Below are positions 1-10,775 of a DNA stretch of 64,000 bases, one piece after another (the stretch's first letter is position 1; every line of letters begins with the position of its first letter). The position numbers and the translations under genes were made by a program. The notes beneath the pieces were generated by a model. The model was not told where the DNA came from, searched no databases, and worked only from the letters and a program-made list of their open reading frames with translations. The DNA comes from Peromyscus leucopus (Eukaryota; Chordata; Mammalia; Rodentia; Cricetidae): contig NC_051068.1 of assembly GCF_004664715.2 (NCBI RefSeq), positions 12,020,298 to 12,084,297 of the forward strand, given 5' to 3'.

Positions 1-574
1 TTTTAAAGAAGTATTTCTGATTTCTCGGGTCAAACTAAAGAATATCTATTGGGAAACATTTCAAAACATCTGTGTCCTGGCATTTATCAATAAAGTTCTT
101 GAGAAATAGGTTAGCTGAAAAAATTTAGGAATAAAACAATTTGTGTGGGTTCCATACTCCATAGAGCTATCAGGAATGCCATGTCTATGGTAGTTCTAGA
201 ATTCTCCTTTAAATCAGGTTTTAGTATTTTAATAATTAATATGTGGTCATAGAATGAATTATTCTAAACAAACATGAAAATGCACATTGAGTGGAAAAGG
301 CCGCACAGGACAGAGGGCCTGACAGAGATGTAAAAGCGGGTAGTGGGGATGAATAGAGCAAAGGGAAGTTTTGGAAGAAAAGCAGCAGGTGTTAATCACA
401 GCTGTGCAAAGAACTGAACTTCCTGGGTTTATTTAACTTAAGAAATAAAATAAACAAGGATACAAATGCATTTTATCGTTTTACACAGAGACTGAAAGAC
501 ACAGAGGTAATTTTCAAGGTTCAAATCCTCTTCAATTCTTCTCATTACCACAGCTTTCCTGTGTCTGTGAGCGC
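1..574. other. Unassigned AT-rich non-coding DNA
   Basis: I see no long open frame and no repeat I recognise. The stretch is AT-rich and single-copy in appearance, ending where an antisense MaLR-like LTR begins. Confidence 0.5.
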
Positions 575-1000
575 TGTGCTAGTTCACTTTCCATCCTTGT
601 GCCATACCTGAGAAAACTCGAGAGGAAAGGCTGACTTAGGATCACAGCTGCAGAAGTTCTAGATCACAGTCATTGGCCCAGCTGTTTCTTGACCTGTGGA
701 AGGAATAACATCATGGGGGAAGGGTTTTTCTGCTCTCCCTAGAGCAGAGCAAAGCTCCTCACCCAATGGTAGCTGGAAAGGGTGAGAAGCAGAGAGGGAG
801 AGAGATTGAAAGAGAATGAGGAGAAGGGAAGAACAGGACCCTTTCTAATGCGTTCTCCAGCTACATAACTCTTCCAGGTAGGCCCCACCTCCTAATGTCT
901 CCACCATCTCCCAGAAGCACCAGCAGCTGAGGAACAAGCCTTAAATTCATAAGCCTGTAAGGGAACATTTGAGATTCATGTCATAACAGGTGGGTTTGTA
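575..1000 (-). mobile_element. ERVL-MaLR-like LTR, antisense
   Basis: The + strand carries the features expected of the complement of an old MaLR LTR: a purine-rich GAGA stretch near 790-830, then a block resembling CCCCACCTCCTAAT near 885-900, ending in a run like ACATTTGAGATTCATG near 965-980. This order matches antisense MLT1/ORR1-type LTRs. It is highly diverged and the boundaries are approximate. Family assignment is by recall. Confidence 0.5.
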
Positions 1001-1370
1001 AGCCCTTTTTCATAGATGGGAGAAAGCTTTTATGATGTACCTGTATATTCATGCCAAATCATTACCTGAAATGGAATATGAGGCCTGAACCTATGTCTCA
1101 CCACACACTTTTCTTACTAGACCAGGCTAACACTGATGACCAGGGGAATAGCTCATCTTACTTCCTGAAGAGATTCTGGAACAAGAAATATGTCTACCTG
1201 GTGGAGAAATGTGGCTAGGGCCAGGGGAGGTACAGATGTTTTATTTGTTTAGTCAGATATAATTTTGAAGATTACTGCATACATGTGTGTGTTATTTGTA
1301 AAAATTGCCCAAATCCCTATCACCCAGAACTAATCATTATTAGAATATTTGTTTCTATTTTTTTTTTTTT
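1001..1370. other. Unassigned non-coding DNA ending in a T tract
   Basis: No repeat or gene signature recognised. A run of about 13 T (1358-1370) ends exactly where the next LTR begins and may contribute to its target-site duplication. Confidence 0.45.
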
Positions 1371-1749
1371 TGTGATGGCTGTTTAATACACAACTTGGCA
1401 CAGGGATGGTCTAGGTCAGGTTGGCCTGTTGGCATGTCTGTGGGCTCTATCTTGATTTGATTATTGATACGTGAAGATTCAGCCCACTGTTGTACACACC
1501 ATTTCCTAGGTTTGGATCCCAGGCCGTGTAAGCGTGGGCAAGGTGAACTGAGAAGAAGCACACGTGCATTTGTTCTCTCTCTGCTCATGAGTGCAAATGT
1601 GACACACCCATGACATCAAGTTACTGCTACTGTGAGTGTCCTGTTGTGATGGACTGTAACCTGGAACTGTGAGCCAAAGAAACTTTTTTCTCCACTAGTT
1701 GATTTCTGTAAGGTTACTTTATCACAGCAGTGGAAATGAAACTAGACCA
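1371..1749 (+). mobile_element. ERVL-MaLR LTR (MT/MTE-like), solo
   Basis: The segment starts TGTGATGGCTG and ends near AAACTAGACCA, so it has the TG...CA ends of an LTR. About 110 bases before the end it has the block GATGGACTGTAACCTGGAA followed by TGTGAGCCAAAGAAAC, and then TTATCACAGCAGTGGAAATG. This order is the 3' half signature of rodent MaLR LTRs. No internal retroviral sequence follows, so it is a solo LTR. T-rich flanks on both sides may be the 5-bp target duplication, but low complexity makes that uncertain. Confidence 0.7.
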
Positions 1750-2769
1750 GTTTTTAAAAATCATCATAGTATTCTAGAGATGCTAAGATTTTCATTTAAT
1801 GCATTAAAATACAAGGATAGACATTTTAAGATAACCCCACCTTAAATAGGCCTTTCCCCCAGGTGCAATTATTGTGGACCATAAGAAACCACTATCTATT
1901 GTGCTTTTCAATACATATACAACTACAGATAAAAGTCGGTATATAAAATTTGAATAAGTTATGAATAAACCATCCATAGTAAATATAACATTTTATTTTT
2001 CCAGAAATAGAAATAATAGATTTTATTTTTATTTCTTATAGGTTGTATATAAAGCACAATAAACAAAAAATATTAAAGCATACTCATTCAAATTCTAGTT
2101 TCCTAATGTTAGATTATTTGCCCGGCATGTAAAGCATGGGCCTATTCACAGCTCCCCCTCCAAAAGACTTTGTAACTACACAAGTACTAGCTTTTATTTG
2201 TTTCAGCGGGGCTCTGATCTTCTATTATCACCATCATCATCTTCATAACACTGCACTGTAAGAACTTGCTGCGTGCCAGGTACCTGGCTGTGTTTTCTTC
2301 ACATTAATTGTTTTATTTTATTTTCACAATCTCACCGACTTGAGCACATGTATGAGTCACCTGCTCTCCTGATGACCTCTGTACAGCTCCAGAAGAAATT
2401 CTGGGTGCATATCCCCCAGAACAGGGCTGGGGAGCCTCATTCTTAGCTGCAAAAGACAAGTGTGGGGATTCTGATACTTTTCCTCTCCTGATGCCTCCTC
2501 ACTGAACTCTACAAGTAAGAAACAGAGGTTAACAGACAGCGATCTTTCTGTCTGATGAACAGCAGCACCCTCCATTTTATTTTATTATGAAAGTTGCTAA
2601 AAGAAAATCAAAACTTTAGAAAACCTCCCATGTCACTGTCCTTTTCCAATCTTCCTACTGTTTTCCACAGCCGTCCTCACACATACTGTGTTCTCTTCTG
2701 AACTAATCTCAGAGGAGAAGCAAATATCGTCTTTACAGATTCAACTGGGATTTCAAAGAGAAAGGAACA
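1750..2769. other. Unassigned, partly AT-rich DNA
   Basis: 1890-2100 is strongly AT-rich. Around 2265-2345 a phrase like GTGCCAGGTACCTGGC followed by a TTTTCACAATCTCA block resembles an old MIR/L2 relic, and 3205-3310 on the other side of the next LTR could be its other half. I cannot prove this by eye. Confidence 0.4.
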
Positions 2770-3190
2770 CTGTAGCTGGAGAGTTTTCTCTCCAGGTCCC
2801 GCCAATCCCCGGCAGTCCCTTAGCCCACTTATAAAATAAACATGCAGACGCTTATGTTATTTAAACTGCTTGGCCATTAGCTCAGGCCTATCATTGTCTA
2901 GCTCTTACTCTTATATTCAGCCAATTTCTATTAATCTATACTTTGTCACGTGGTTCGTGGCTTATTGGTACTTTACATCTTCCTTGTCCTGGCATCGGCT
3001 GCAGACAGTCTCTCCTCTCTTCCTGTTCCCTCCATTCTCCTCTCTGTTAGTCCCACCTATACTTCCTGTCTGGCTACTGGCCAATCAGTGTTTTATTTAT
3101 ACAGAACAATATCCACAGCAGAACACATCTTTTATAGTGTATGTTTCATGTCCAAATCCTATCATACAAGTTATTTCCTTTTATACTTAT
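2770..3190. mobile_element. Rodent ERV LTR-like element (family A)
   Basis: The segment starts TGTAGCTGGAGAGTTT, then carries a block like GCTTGGCCATTAGCTCAGGC (2870-2890), ATTAATCTATACTTTGTCACGTGG (split around 2930-2955) and CTGGCTACTGGCCAATCAG (3070-3090). The same ordered blocks recur at 7833, 23445 and 30338, so this is a dispersed family. It resembles the MYSERV/ERV2-type LTRs common in muroid rodents. Class and sense strand are inferred. Confidence 0.6.
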
Positions 3191-3365
3191 AACAAGGTAG
3201 ACATTACTTTCCTAGTGTAATGATAGGAAATTGCTAACTACAGAAGCCAGGTAATGGTGCCCAGGAACACAAAGCCAGTTAGTAGGATCCAAATTCTGTG
3301 TCCTAAATACATGTCTCTAACAGCATGAAGAGAGTGGATTTGTCATTAGCGCATTCAGCTAATAC

Positions 3366-3447
3366 TGTTGTGGTTTGAATGTGAAATGCCTGCCGCAGAC
3401 TCCTGTGTTGAGCACTGCGTCCTCAGCTGGACGTGCTATTTAGGGCG
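3366..3447 (+). mobile_element. MaLR LTR fragment, 5' end only
   Basis: It begins TGTTGTGGTTTGAATGTGAA, the same opening as the longer LTR directly after it, and stops after about 80 bases. It is a truncated relative in direct orientation. Confidence 0.6.
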
Positions 3448-3774
3448 TGTTGTGGTTTGAACGTGAAGTGTTTCCCACAGGCTCAAGTATTCGAACACTT
3501 GGTCCCCAGATGGAGGTGTGTGTGGAAAAGCTGTGAAACCGATAACAGGTGTTGCCTTGCTGGAGGAAGTGAGTCACTACAGGCAGGCCTATAGCCTAGC
3601 CCTATTTCCTGCTTGTTCACTGCTTTCTGTCAGCCAGTGCATTATGACCAATGCCTGCCATGCCTTTCCTGCCATGGTGGACTGTATCCCCTTAAACTGT
3701 AAGACAAATTAAACCCTTCCTTAAGTTGCTTTTTATAGTATTTGGTCATAGCCATGAGAAAAGCAACTAATATG
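3448..3774 (+). mobile_element. ERVL-MaLR LTR (MT-like), nearly complete
   Basis: It opens TGTTGTGGTTTGAACGTGAA, continues with GAACACTTGGTCCCCAG (3494-3510), CTTGCTGGAGGAAGTG, CATGGTGGACTGTATCCC (3670-3690) and AATTAAACCCTTCC, and ends with GAGAAAAGCAACTAAT. This is the standard layout of a rodent MT-type MaLR LTR of about 330 bp. The 65-aa and 64-aa frames across it are not genes. Confidence 0.8.
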
Positions 3775-3799
3775 GGGAGATTCTGGAAGCTTTACTGGT

Positions 3800-4060
3800 T
3801 TGGATCTAGCTGAAGAAGAAGAACACTGAGGCAGACCCTTGAAGGTTGTTTCTGGTCCCCAGCCCTCCCTCTTTCTTTCTGCTTCCTGTCCACCATGCGA
3901 TGAATAGTCTCAGGCCCAACACGGTCCTGCCACCATGGTGTTCTTCCTTACCCAGAGTCCACAGAGCCAAGGACTACAGACTGAAACCGGGTAACCAAAT
4001 AAGTCCTCCCTCCCTGAAGTTGTCTGTGCCAGATGTTTCATGACCATGATGTTAAAAATA
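3800..4060 (+). mobile_element. MaLR/MLT1-like LTR, 3' half
   Basis: The stretch has CCACCATGCGATGAATAG, then CCTGCCACCATGGTGTTC, GGACTACAGACTGAAACC and CAAATAAGTCCTCC, followed by GAAGTTGTCTG. This is the order in the 3' half of MLT1/MTE-type LTRs. It is a third MaLR piece in the same orientation within 700 bp. Confidence 0.6.
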
Positions 4061-5274
4061 ACCGTCCACTGGGCAGATCAGCTGCCCTGTGCCAGACAAG
4101 TTTGGTGTGGGGACACACTGCGGGGCAGGCCACAGCCCCTGGTTTGGGGAACTTGCCGAGGGGAGGAGAATGAAGCCTCATAGCCAGTCCTCTCACATGG
4201 GCAAGGGCTGCAGCTCTACTTCCCATGGGGAGCTGCTTCTCTTTAAGAATAGAAGGCCAAAGAAACCACATGGATATTAAAATGCAGAGATTACAGGGAT
4301 TATCAAGTAGGCCGCGCAGTGTGATCAGGGCAAAAGAAACCTAAAGAAACAGTCCAGCTGTGAGGCACACAGTGCTTAGTGGAGAAGAGGATGACTGTTA
4401 GGTGAGATTATCAAAGATTTACAGGCTTTAAACAGACCACGATACGTTCTTGCGCTTCAAGGGAGTAGAATGAAATAAGACGACCTCTAAGCCATATAAT
4501 GGGAAGGTTTATTACAGTGTAAAGAAACTAATCCAGCGGCACTTCAAGCTGCATTGATGGAGCCAGATAAGTCTAAAGCCACAATTACATGTAGAACGAA
4601 GGGTCAGAAAAAAATGAATAAATTTAAATTCTCCATCAACTCCAAAACACATTTTAATAAGCGTCCAGTCTCTCTTTTGACCCAACAAGTGGCTTAAAGT
4701 AAGAATTTGTATTTCTTAGATATGTATTTTTGTTAAGTCTGGGGTCTGTATCATGTGAGGAACAGGAAGACTGTCTCTTGCAGGCAGAACTATGAATATT
4801 TTAGGAGCTAGGAAGCCCCTTAGGGACCAGTTTCCCACCCTCCCCATTACACATCACATTCCTCATCTGACAGCAGATTAGCCAGGAGAGAATTTTCTGG
4901 GACAATAGAAGAGATCATGACCATCTTCCATTAAGCATCTAACATCCTCATTATTGATGCAAAACACTTTAATACTCACCTCATTAATCTTCACAATGTC
5001 CTCACTGACTCCTTTTATGGATAGAGAAACAAGTTCTCATAGAGAACTAATTTTAGGATATGTCCTTAGACCTGAATACCATAAAGCCCTTAAAATAATA
5101 TTTTCAATGACTTTTTGTGGATATAACATAATAATGAAAAGTATGCAAGAATTAATTTCCAAGTGTAGAATGATGGATGATGAGTGTTTCCTATAAATAG
5201 TTTTTTAATTTAAGAAAAGCAATTTTATTTTACTTTTTAGAGGACATGTTGTAGTCATGATGGTGATTTTGTCT
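4061..5274. other. Unassigned non-coding DNA
   Basis: No gene or familiar repeat seen. The block around 4935-5045 (CACAATGTCCTCACTGAC, then an A/G-rich run) is weakly MIR-like. The 80-aa frame at 4954-5196 has no recognisable motif. Confidence 0.4.
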
Positions 5275-5612
5275 ATGTAGACTAACAAAATAGCATGAAC
5301 TAGATGGTGTTACAAAGCCACAGAAACTTGATCTCATAGATATGGAGTCTAGGAGATCTAAGATTAAGGCAGCAGATTCAATGCGGGTTCAGAGGAAGCT
5401 GCTTCCCTCAATGGATGGGGCATCTCTGTTGTCCCCAGAATGGGGGTTCAACTACTTCTCTAGAGTCTCTTTGATAGGGGCAGTAGTTCCAGTTTTAAAG
5501 CCTATATCCTCATGACCCCAGCCTACCCTAGGCTCATCATGATCTTGGAAGTTAAAACTTCAATACATGACTTTTGGAGAGACACCAGTATTCCAACCAG
5601 AGCAAATAATAA
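5275..5612 (-). mobile_element. Old MaLR/MLT1-like LTR, antisense
   Basis: The + strand reads like the complement of an MLT1-class LTR: ACAAAATAGCATGAACTAG near the start, GTGTTACAAAGCCACAGAAA, a GCTGCTTCC block, CTCATGACCCC near 5510 and ATGACTTTTGGAGAGACAC near 5567. The order of these blocks is what supports the call, since each is diverged. Confidence 0.5.
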
Positions 5613-7084
5613 CCAATATACAAAATTAAAGAGAAGGTAATAACTTCTAATGAGCAGATATCATTGGCTACCAACCTTGAGAGACAGATTGGGCTTGTAC
5701 AGGCAAAGGTTAGGTGACAAGGAGCAAGAAGGACTCACTACAGAGAAGGTCAGAATACAAATTTTGGGACTATCTCACAGACTTGAGAAAAATGAGCCAA
5801 AGAAGATTGAAGCCATGTTGGAAGTATCACTGCCTGCCAGAGGAATTTTGTTTGATAATGTGCAATAGTCCTGGTAGGACAGTGTCATGATCAAAGAGGT
5901 AACAGGACCTCATCTTCTGAGGCTATCTATAAAGGATGGAAGAGGCAAGAGGCAAGCTGGATGAGTAAGTCATTCGCATGGTTTAGGCCCCAAATGCCAT
6001 AGCCTGAGTTAGCATCATGTCAACGGATGGCAAATGGAGAGCTCCCTTCTCCTCTCCTCCAACCCAGACCTATGCCTGCTTCCCGCACTCCATTCCTCTC
6101 AGGGACACTGGTCGTTTTCTCCTCCTAGAAGCTAACGAGTTGCTGGCATCCTTACACACTCTGCTCAGGACATTTTTCTGCACTTGACACACTTACTCAA
6201 CACTTTATCTTTTGTGGCTCACTTTAAGTATCTTCCAGGAGTTTTAATGGACTATATGGACTATATCAAGGCCTCAATTTAAAATGACATGCAGACACCA
6301 CCTATGATGCTAAATGTGAAAGCCAGCCAGGCCTCCACAAAGTATAGGCATGACCTTCCCTAGAGGATCCCTGCCCTGGAGTGCCTTCAAGAGTTCCCAA
6401 GTAACCAGACGCCTTCAAAACAAAGGGCACCACAGAAGTGAGAAATTACATCAACTGCTCTCCAGTGCCTGGCGTTCTGGTGGATTAGCGCCCACTTGTT
6501 TCTTCCAGTCCCCAGAGCTATCAGATATCCTAGGCACTGATCCACAGGGACTGAGCAGGGAACAGGAAGCTGACTGAGCTTTCAGGCAGTACCCAGCCTT
6601 CTGGTAACCCATCCTCCAATAACCTGAAAAGAAAGAAACAGACCTGCTTGGCATGTCTGTTTATTTTTATGTGTTGTCTGGTTGGCAGCTGGCTCTGAAC
6701 AAGTCAACTTCTTAAAACGGCGTTTCTTGGGACTAGGAGATGGCTTCGACGTTGAGAGCACTTGGGGGACCGGAAGAACACCCAGGCTTGCTGACTGCCA
6801 GCCCAGAGCCAAGTTTAGCAAGAGACTCCATTCAAAGGAATAGTGTGGAAAAGGACAGAAGCAGGGCACTCAGGTGTCTTCTGGTCTTTTTACACACCTA
6901 TACATATATCACGCACATTTACATACATACATATACTCAAGAAAGAAGGGGATTTTTTTTTCATTATTGCTTTGGATATTTATACATTTTTCCCCTAGCA
7001 GTAAAATGTCATAACTTAAGAAAATGATGAAACACACTACTGCTTCAAGTAGCTGACACTGCACTCTCTCCATTTCTACCATGA
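5613..7084. other. Unassigned non-coding DNA
   Basis: No recognised repeat. A short frame at 5650-5868 (72 aa, rich in K, E and R) and overlapping frames near 6350-6870 lack domain signatures and are probably chance. A short CATA-rich stretch lies at 6898-6940. Confidence 0.4.
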
Positions 7085-7089
7085 ATGAA

Positions 7090-7138
7090 ATGTATAATAT
7101 ATATATTACATACACACACACACACACATATATATATA

Positions 7139-7178
<40 letters not shown>
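7090..7178. repeat. Composite (TA)n-(CA)n-(TA)n-(TG)n microsatellite
   Basis: Alternating pyrimidine-purine DNA throughout: TA steps, about nine CA repeats (7111-7128), TA steps (7128-7139), then about seventeen TG repeats (7144-7177). The CA block and the TG block are complementary, so the tract could fold into a hairpin or cruciform or adopt Z-DNA. The 70-aa frame over it is an artefact. Confidence 0.95.
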
Positions 7179-7180
<2 letters not shown>

Positions 7181-7239
7181 GAAAGGAACATAACTGGTCC
7201 TGAGTTTCAGCACCAGATGAATGAAAAAAGAAGAAATAA

Positions 7240-7828
7240 TAAAGTAAAGGACATGGTAACTGGTCCTAGGTATGGTGGAGGAAAAAGTTTATTATAGATA
7301 TGTGAGAGAGCATAGCCAGAGGCAGGGACATCTGGGAAAGTCCAGAGTGGACCCGACCCTGTGATACATGAAGAGAGGGGGGAAGCGGGGGAGAGGGAGT
7401 AGGGGAAGGGAGAGGGGGAAAAGGGAAATGAGGTATAGCAGTCAGGGGCCCCAAAAGAGGCAGGGGGCCCAGCACTCAGGAGCCAGAGGAAGGTGGATCT
7501 CTGTGAGTTCAAGGACAGCCCAGGCTACAGAGTGAGTTCCAGGAAAGGCACAAAGCTACACAGAGAACCCCTGTCTCAAAATAACAACAACAACAACAAC
7601 AAAGGCTGGATTATATAGGAAGGGCACTTGGGGGAAGGGCAGCCCAGCCCTGGGCTGGAGAAGTTTAGGGGGAGGGTATGCCAACCAATCCCTGTGACAG
7701 GTAGGGAGTGAGGGATGCTGGGAGAACACTGGCAGGCAGGTCTGCTTTGATATAGGCACCTCAGCCCTTTGTCAGGGCTTTAGACCTGATATCCTAGCCC
7801 TTTGTTGATAAGAAATAAATGATAAGGG
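7240..7828 (-). mobile_element. Rodent ERV LTR (family B), antisense, split by a B1
   Basis: Starting near 7270 the + strand reads AGTTTATTATAGATATG, the complement of a poly(A)-signal region (TAATAAACT on the minus strand). It continues into GGGAAAGTCCAGAGTGGACC, a G/A-rich block (7371-7430), and resumes after a SINE with CAGCCCAGCCCTGGGC and TTTGTCAGGGCTTTAGACC (7769-7787). This order matches a known rodent ERV LTR type. A B1 SINE at about 7471-7603 interrupts it. Confidence 0.55.
7471..7603 (+). mobile_element. B1 SINE nested in an LTR
   Basis: It contains AGCACTCAGGAGCCAGAGG, GGATCTCTGTGAGTTCAAGG, CAGCCCAGGCTACAGAGTGA and CCCTGTCTCAAAA, then an (AAC)n tail. It is B1 with a short 5' truncation, in sense orientation. 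Confidence 0.85.
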
Positions 7829-7832
7829 GCAA

Positions 7833-8160
7833 TGTAGTAGAATTTTTGGGCCGCCAGCTCACAAATAATGACATAGAGACTTACTATTAATTATGTTCAT
7901 TAACCCATTGATATTAATCTACACTGTGCCACGTGGCGTTACCTCATCTCCATACTGCCCGTCCTACTGCCTTTGGCTGGAGACTCTGCCTCTTTTCTTC
8001 CCAGAGTTCTCTCTCTGCCCGGAAGTTCTGCCTATACCTCCTGACTAGCTACTGGCCGTTCAGCTTTTTGTTACACCAATCACAGCCATACATCTTCACA
8101 CAGAGCACAAATATCCCACAAAAGGGCAAAGCAATCTTCTCTCTGACTGCTTCCTGTTGA
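7833..8160. mobile_element. Rodent ERV LTR-like element (family A)
   Basis: It begins TGTAGTAGAATTTTTGGGCC, has CAGCTCACAAATAATGACA, ATATTAATCTACACTGTGCC with ACGTGG following, GTTCTCTCTCTGCCCGGAAG, and a TACTGGCCGTTCAGCTTTTT block. It is the same dispersed family as the elements at 2770, 23445 and 30338. The 3' boundary is approximate. Confidence 0.6.
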
Positions 8161-8954
8161 CACTGGGGTGTTGTTGTTGGGGACCCAAGGAAGCTGGAAT
8201 GCTGGCCAAGTCCAGGAATAGCAGGTTGTTTCACTCACTGTCTATCAGGAGAGCCCAGGGAAGTGCAGGCAGCGCAGTTCCAGCAGTTTGTGAGGCTGGA
8301 CTACCTAAGGCTAGCCACCTTGGGGCTGTCTGGGATGCATGTTCTGTGGGACACCTGGAGCTGGTGGTGGAGCAGTCTGCAGTTGATTTGAAATTTGCTG
8401 GAAACATAGACTAGAGACCGAAAGTAAAGTTAAGGAGTTTGGGGGGGGGGACGACTTTTATCTTGGGTGTACATTTGAAACTTGCAGGCCCACATTCCTC
8501 AAAATTGGAGTAGGGGAGTCCCAAGACCAGGGAAAGGGGGAGAGATTCCACTCTTAGGAATAAGCAGTCGTCAGGAAAACAGTCCATTTGACCTGTGAGA
8601 GGTGGATCCAAGTTGATTCTCTGAAGTTTACAAGAATTTTTTTAAGTTTAAAAAAGAGACAAAAGTTTTAGATATGTTCACATTACCACTGTTTGCAATC
8701 TGCAACAAATCCACATTGCATAAAGAGCAGTAGACTCATGCCTTTGAGTCATAGTAAAAGCTTTGGAACCCAAAAATGATTCTGGGCTAAAAGCATTGAC
8801 GTTCTTTCCCCTATCCAGAGACTGAGTGTACATAGATTAGACAAATGTGTTTAGCACAGTGAGAAGCACTCTTAAGCCTATACTTAGAGGACAACCAAAG
8901 GAAATTTAAAATCTTGAACTTGTGATTCCAATAGTAGCCAGTGCTTTCAGAGCT
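8161..8954. other. Unassigned DNA after the LTR; possible ERV-internal remnant
   Basis: No viral reading frame is visible. A run of ten G lies near 8442-8451. Its position directly after an LTR-like element leaves open that this is degraded internal ERV sequence, but I see no primer-binding site or gag/pol motif. Confidence 0.3.
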
Positions 8955-9488
8955 AGATCAATAGCTTAAGAGAACTCCATTGATTAATGGTAAAACTCTG
9001 AACTTTTGAAGTCTTAATATAAAATAAATGAAATAATATATATACTTTAAATCACTTCCTTATAACTTTACAAATTGCATTTACACACTTTAAAACACGT
9101 TCTTAAACCCTCACAACTTAAGCGTTCATATCCTCAGACCCTTATAATCTGCATTTATATATCGTCAAACACTTTCTCACATCCTCCAACTTACCTAAGC
9201 TTTCATAACCTCAGACCTTTACAATCTGTATTTCCATACCTTAAAACACCTTTTTAGACCTTTATAACTTGTATAAACTTTAAATCATTTTTATCTAATC
9301 ATTTACCATGAGACACAGGTGGTTGATTACTGAGAGCAGTCATTGCAAAGCAAATTCCTTTAAATATTCCTGAAATATTTAGAGAAATGTTTCAGATTTC
9401 TTTCCCTCAGTATGCTATTGTTATATTGAGACTTCAAAAGTTCATGGAGTTAACATTAATCAGTGGAGTTCTATTAAGCTATTGATCT
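8955..9488. repeat. Foldback structure: ~69-bp inverted arms around a degenerate tandem array
   Basis: The left arm (8955-9023) and right arm (9421-9488) are reverse complements at roughly 85-90% by eye. They share, for example, AGATCAATAGCTTAA...GAACTCCA on the left against its complement on the right. The ~397-bp spacer is AT-rich and holds about three diverged units of 75-80 bp with recurring CTTATAACTT, AATCTGCATTTA and TTAAAACAC phrases (9058-9290). I do not recognise the family. Confidence 0.75.
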
Positions 9489-10439
9489 AAAGGAATAGTA
9501 AAAAGTTACACTGGAACCTCTTTTGTGAGTTTAGCTCCTGTTTAGAATCTGGTAGCAAAGTGAACTGTCTTTCTCAGCTGGAGGTGTAGGTGACACAGAG
9601 AACACACTCACAATGTAGCTGTCACTTTTCCGACTTCTCGCACATGAGTCAGGGGTCATCTGTTCAGGTCCCGTCACATATATCAAGCTAAGCACAAAAC
9701 TAAGACACTAGGCGTACAATAAGACTTGATTCTGCCGCAGATATTAGTGCTGCTGAAGCGTTCCTCCATCTCATTCGCCAGTCTGTGAAGCAGTCTACAG
9801 AAAATGGATGACGCTTTAGAAAGAAACTGACGAGGGGTGCCCAGCTGAAGCACCATTTCAGAATGCTTCTGGTGCTTGATCTCATCCCAAAAACACAGCC
9901 GAGGAAATTGAAGAGCAGCCCCACTGCTTCATTAGGCCTCATGTGTGCTGGGGAACACTGTGATCTTTGCAACAAAGCAAAGGCCCCGTGGGGCCAAAGA
10001 CATCCAACAGAGTTCTGCTGTGTATTAACTGGCAACCTCAAGTTAACTGTTAGTGTGTCTGAGCACTGGTCCCTCATCTGTACACTGAAAGTGAAAGCTA
10101 TAATGAAGTCTCCCGAAAGTACAGTGGAAAGACTTAAATAAAGCAGTGTGAGCCGATGCCTGCACGGTACCTGGACACATGGGTGTATTCAGCAAGAGGC
10201 AGCTTGTTCCTAGCCATGTAACCCTCGCTCTGGCAAGGGCAACATCTAAGATTAACATGGGCATGGGAGAGTAAGTGCCTAGTCTTGCCTCCTTGACAGT
10301 TTCCTTTGCTTTTATGGTTTGGGTTTATGGATGTTTACATATATTGAAATGTAATTAATTTTCTCTCAGTTAAAAGCCAACAGTTATAAAAGTGACCAAA
10401 AAGGAAGGCTGAAATTCTTCTTGTTCATTTGGCATAGTG
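9489..10439. other. Unassigned DNA with a weak candidate coding relic
   Basis: In frame from about 9707, the + strand gives a run reading LDSAADISAAEAFLHLIRQ and stops at about 9808. The overlapping minus-strand frame (9700-10077) is 125 aa. An AATAAA lies at 10138-10143 without a poly(A) tail. None of this resembles a protein I can name. It could be chance or a decayed exon or pseudogene. Confidence 0.3.
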
Positions 10440-10775
10440 CTTATCTTTTTGTGTGTATATGAGAGGGAGGAAGGATAGGGAGGAGGGTGGGGGGAGGGTA
10501 AAGCAATGAGCTTGTAGAGACCACAGGACAACTATTAAGAAGTTGTTCTCACCTTCCACCTCTTGAGGCAGGGTTTCTCTCGTGGTCTCTGCTGCGTTTC
10601 ATATCCCACAATAGCTGATGTGTGAGACAAGTGGATTCTCCTGCCCCCATTTGCCCTTCTCTTTGTAGGAGTGCCAGAAATACAGATGTGTGGAATCACA
10701 TCCCAGTTCTCACGAGGGTTCCAGGGTGGAGCTCTGGTTTGTTGTGCGTCTCTCATGGTGGCGCCTATAGAGTCT
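10440..10775 (-). mobile_element. B3/B4-type SINE, antisense, diverged
   Basis: The + strand follows the antisense layout of a rodent B3/B4 SINE: ACCACAGGACAACT, TTGTTCTCACCTTCCACC, GAGGCAGGGTTTCTCTC, a TAGGAGTGCCAGAAATACAG block (10667-10686) and GGGTTCCAGGGTGGAGCTC. A G/A-rich stretch precedes it. Confidence 0.55.

Noticed and set aside
5650..5868. 72-aa K/E-rich + frame as a small gene
   Set aside because: No homology I recognise, no Kozak-like start, and isolated; a search could still show a pseudogene.
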